Assembly (NCBI GenBank): GCA_964580995.1
Contig: CAZOMV010000052.1
Location: 1 to 40,149, forward strand
Origin: JAKJEP01 sp964580995
GTDB lineage: Bacteria > Planctomycetota > Phycisphaerae > Sedimentisphaerales > SM23-30
Length of the DNA stretch: 40,149 nt
Direction of reading: 5' to 3'
Part shown: one piece after another, positions 39,713 through 40,149 of the stretch
How positions within the stretch are numbered: the stretch's first letter is position 1
How the letters are laid out: the number at the start of each line of letters is the position of its first letter
Translations under genes and position numbers: made by a program
Notes under the pieces: model-generated
Databases searched by the model: none
Seen by the model: only the letters and a program-made list of their open reading frames with translations
What the model was told of the DNA's origin: nothing

Positions 39713-39775
39713 ATGAACCAACTGCCTTATCTCCTGCCGCTGCTGATCCCTCCGCTGATTATCATCTCCGATTAA
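39713..39775 (+). CDS. Possible 20-residue hydrophobic membrane peptide
   Basis: ATG at 39713, preceded by AGGTG with 5 bases spacing, opens a 20-codon frame encoding MNQLPYLLPLLIPPLIIISD, almost entirely Leu, Ile and Pro after the first residues. It lies 14 bases after pgsA and just before a stem-loop. It may be a genuine membrane micropeptide co-transcribed with pgsA, or chance. No homologue is known to me. Confidence 0.35.
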   Translation: MNQLPYLLPLLIPPLIIISD

Positions 39776-39782
39776 AAGGCTT

Positions 39783-39814
39783 TTGCAAATTAGAAATCAA
39801 TTTCTATTTTGCAA
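39783..39814. terminator. AT-rich stem-loop after pgsA
   Basis: TTGCAAATTAGAAA (39783-39796) and TTTCTATTTTGCAA (39801-39814) pair at 13 of 14 positions around a 4-base loop. It is the likely transcript end after pgsA and the small ORF, although the T-tract is short. Confidence 0.5.
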
Positions 39815-40149
39815 GAAAACTTTCCTGTATTCCCGCCTGTGCGCCTGTGTGTCTAAGCCCGTCTTTCTTTTATCGCAGCCCCCCTGACTGCCCCCAACGA
39901 ACCTTCTACCCTCCAGCCCCAGCCGCTCCCCTCTTCGCTTCATCTGGTCGGGTTGAAAGCATTAATTTATTCCAGCCGGATATTCGTCCAGCCATCCTAC
40001 CCATGAAGTGGCGGAAAATTACCTCCAACATTTTTTCCTGCCCAAGCCGCTTTTTTTGGGCTATAATACTAGCAGTGGAATTAAACGGACGTAAACCGCC
40101 TAAAAAAATTATCATAACTTATTGCAAAATAATAACATGCAAACAAACG
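39815..40149. other. Non-coding end of the window
   Basis: No gene is supportable. GCCCAA (40040-40045) and TTGGGC (40056-40061) form an inverted repeat directly ahead of TATAAT (40062-40067), which could be the control region of a gene beyond the window. A suitable -35 box is not visible. Confidence 0.4.

Noticed and set aside
39032..39775. Alternative 247-codon plus-strand frame over pgsA
   Set aside because: Pro/Arg/His-rich out-of-frame reading of pgsA, which carries the full CDP-alcohol transferase signature in its own frame.
1..40149. CRISPR arrays, tRNA and rRNA genes
   Set aside because: No regularly spaced repeats and no cloverleaf or rRNA-like sequence were noticed on reading either strand. 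A tRNAscan/Infernal run would be needed to exclude small RNAs.

Overview
The window looks like a chromosomal segment of a carbohydrate-degrading bacterium, most likely a planctomycete of the Phycisphaerae/Sedimentisphaerales type. This is an inference from gene style: a XylR-type LacI/AraC fusion regulator, large secreted paralogous glycan-active proteins, a lipoprotein galactose mutarotase, SGLT-type symport and small exported proteins of no known family. No rRNA, tRNA or CRISPR array was seen.

Layout. (1) 60-998: an unknown cytoplasmic protein, then a 99-bp MITE-like element with a 4-bp target duplication (1067-1173). (2) 1408-4134, minus strand: a GntR(YtrA)-ABC ATPase-permease operon. A perfect palindrome overlaps its -10 box, which suggests self-repression. 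(3) 4587-16326, plus strand: five secreted proteins, P1-P2-B1-B2-P3. P1, P2 and P3 are 909-911-residue paralogues with a central alpha-helical region resembling six-hairpin glycosidases. B1 and B2 are tandem paralogues with a beta-propeller-like region, an Asp-box and a carbohydrate-binding-like C-terminus. A strong terminator separates them from a convergent secreted GH36 alpha-galactosidase (16398-18458). (4) 18801-20873, plus strand: three small exported or membrane proteins (two are paralogues of each other), then biotin synthase. (5) 29019-20949, minus strand: a tightly spaced six-gene operon of GH43 arabinanase, two GH5-like enzymes, an SSS sodium/sugar symporter, a divergent galactokinase and a lipoprotein mutarotase. 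It is divergent from its probable regulator at 29263-30435. (6) 34944-30484, minus strand: MoxR ATPase-DUF58-transglutaminase-DUF4405, with 4-bp overlaps. (7) 35166-39698, plus strand: ndk, a cupin, ligA, an AT-rich unknown membrane-anchored protein and pgsA, followed by a 20-codon hydrophobic ORF.

How it fits together. Regions 3 and 5 read as one glycan-use locus. Secreted enzymes (GH36, GH43, GH5-like and the unassigned P and B proteins) would open a galactose- and arabinose-containing polymer such as an arabinogalactan or the side chains of pectin. The mutarotase, symporter and galactokinase would then take up and phosphorylate galactose. Nearly every component outside core metabolism is duplicated (P x3, B x2, GH5 x2, small exported protein x2), and P2 and P3 share a near-identical DNA tract that suggests recent gene conversion. 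The P/B cassette is the best candidate for something undescribed: I could not place P1-P3 in a named CAZy family.
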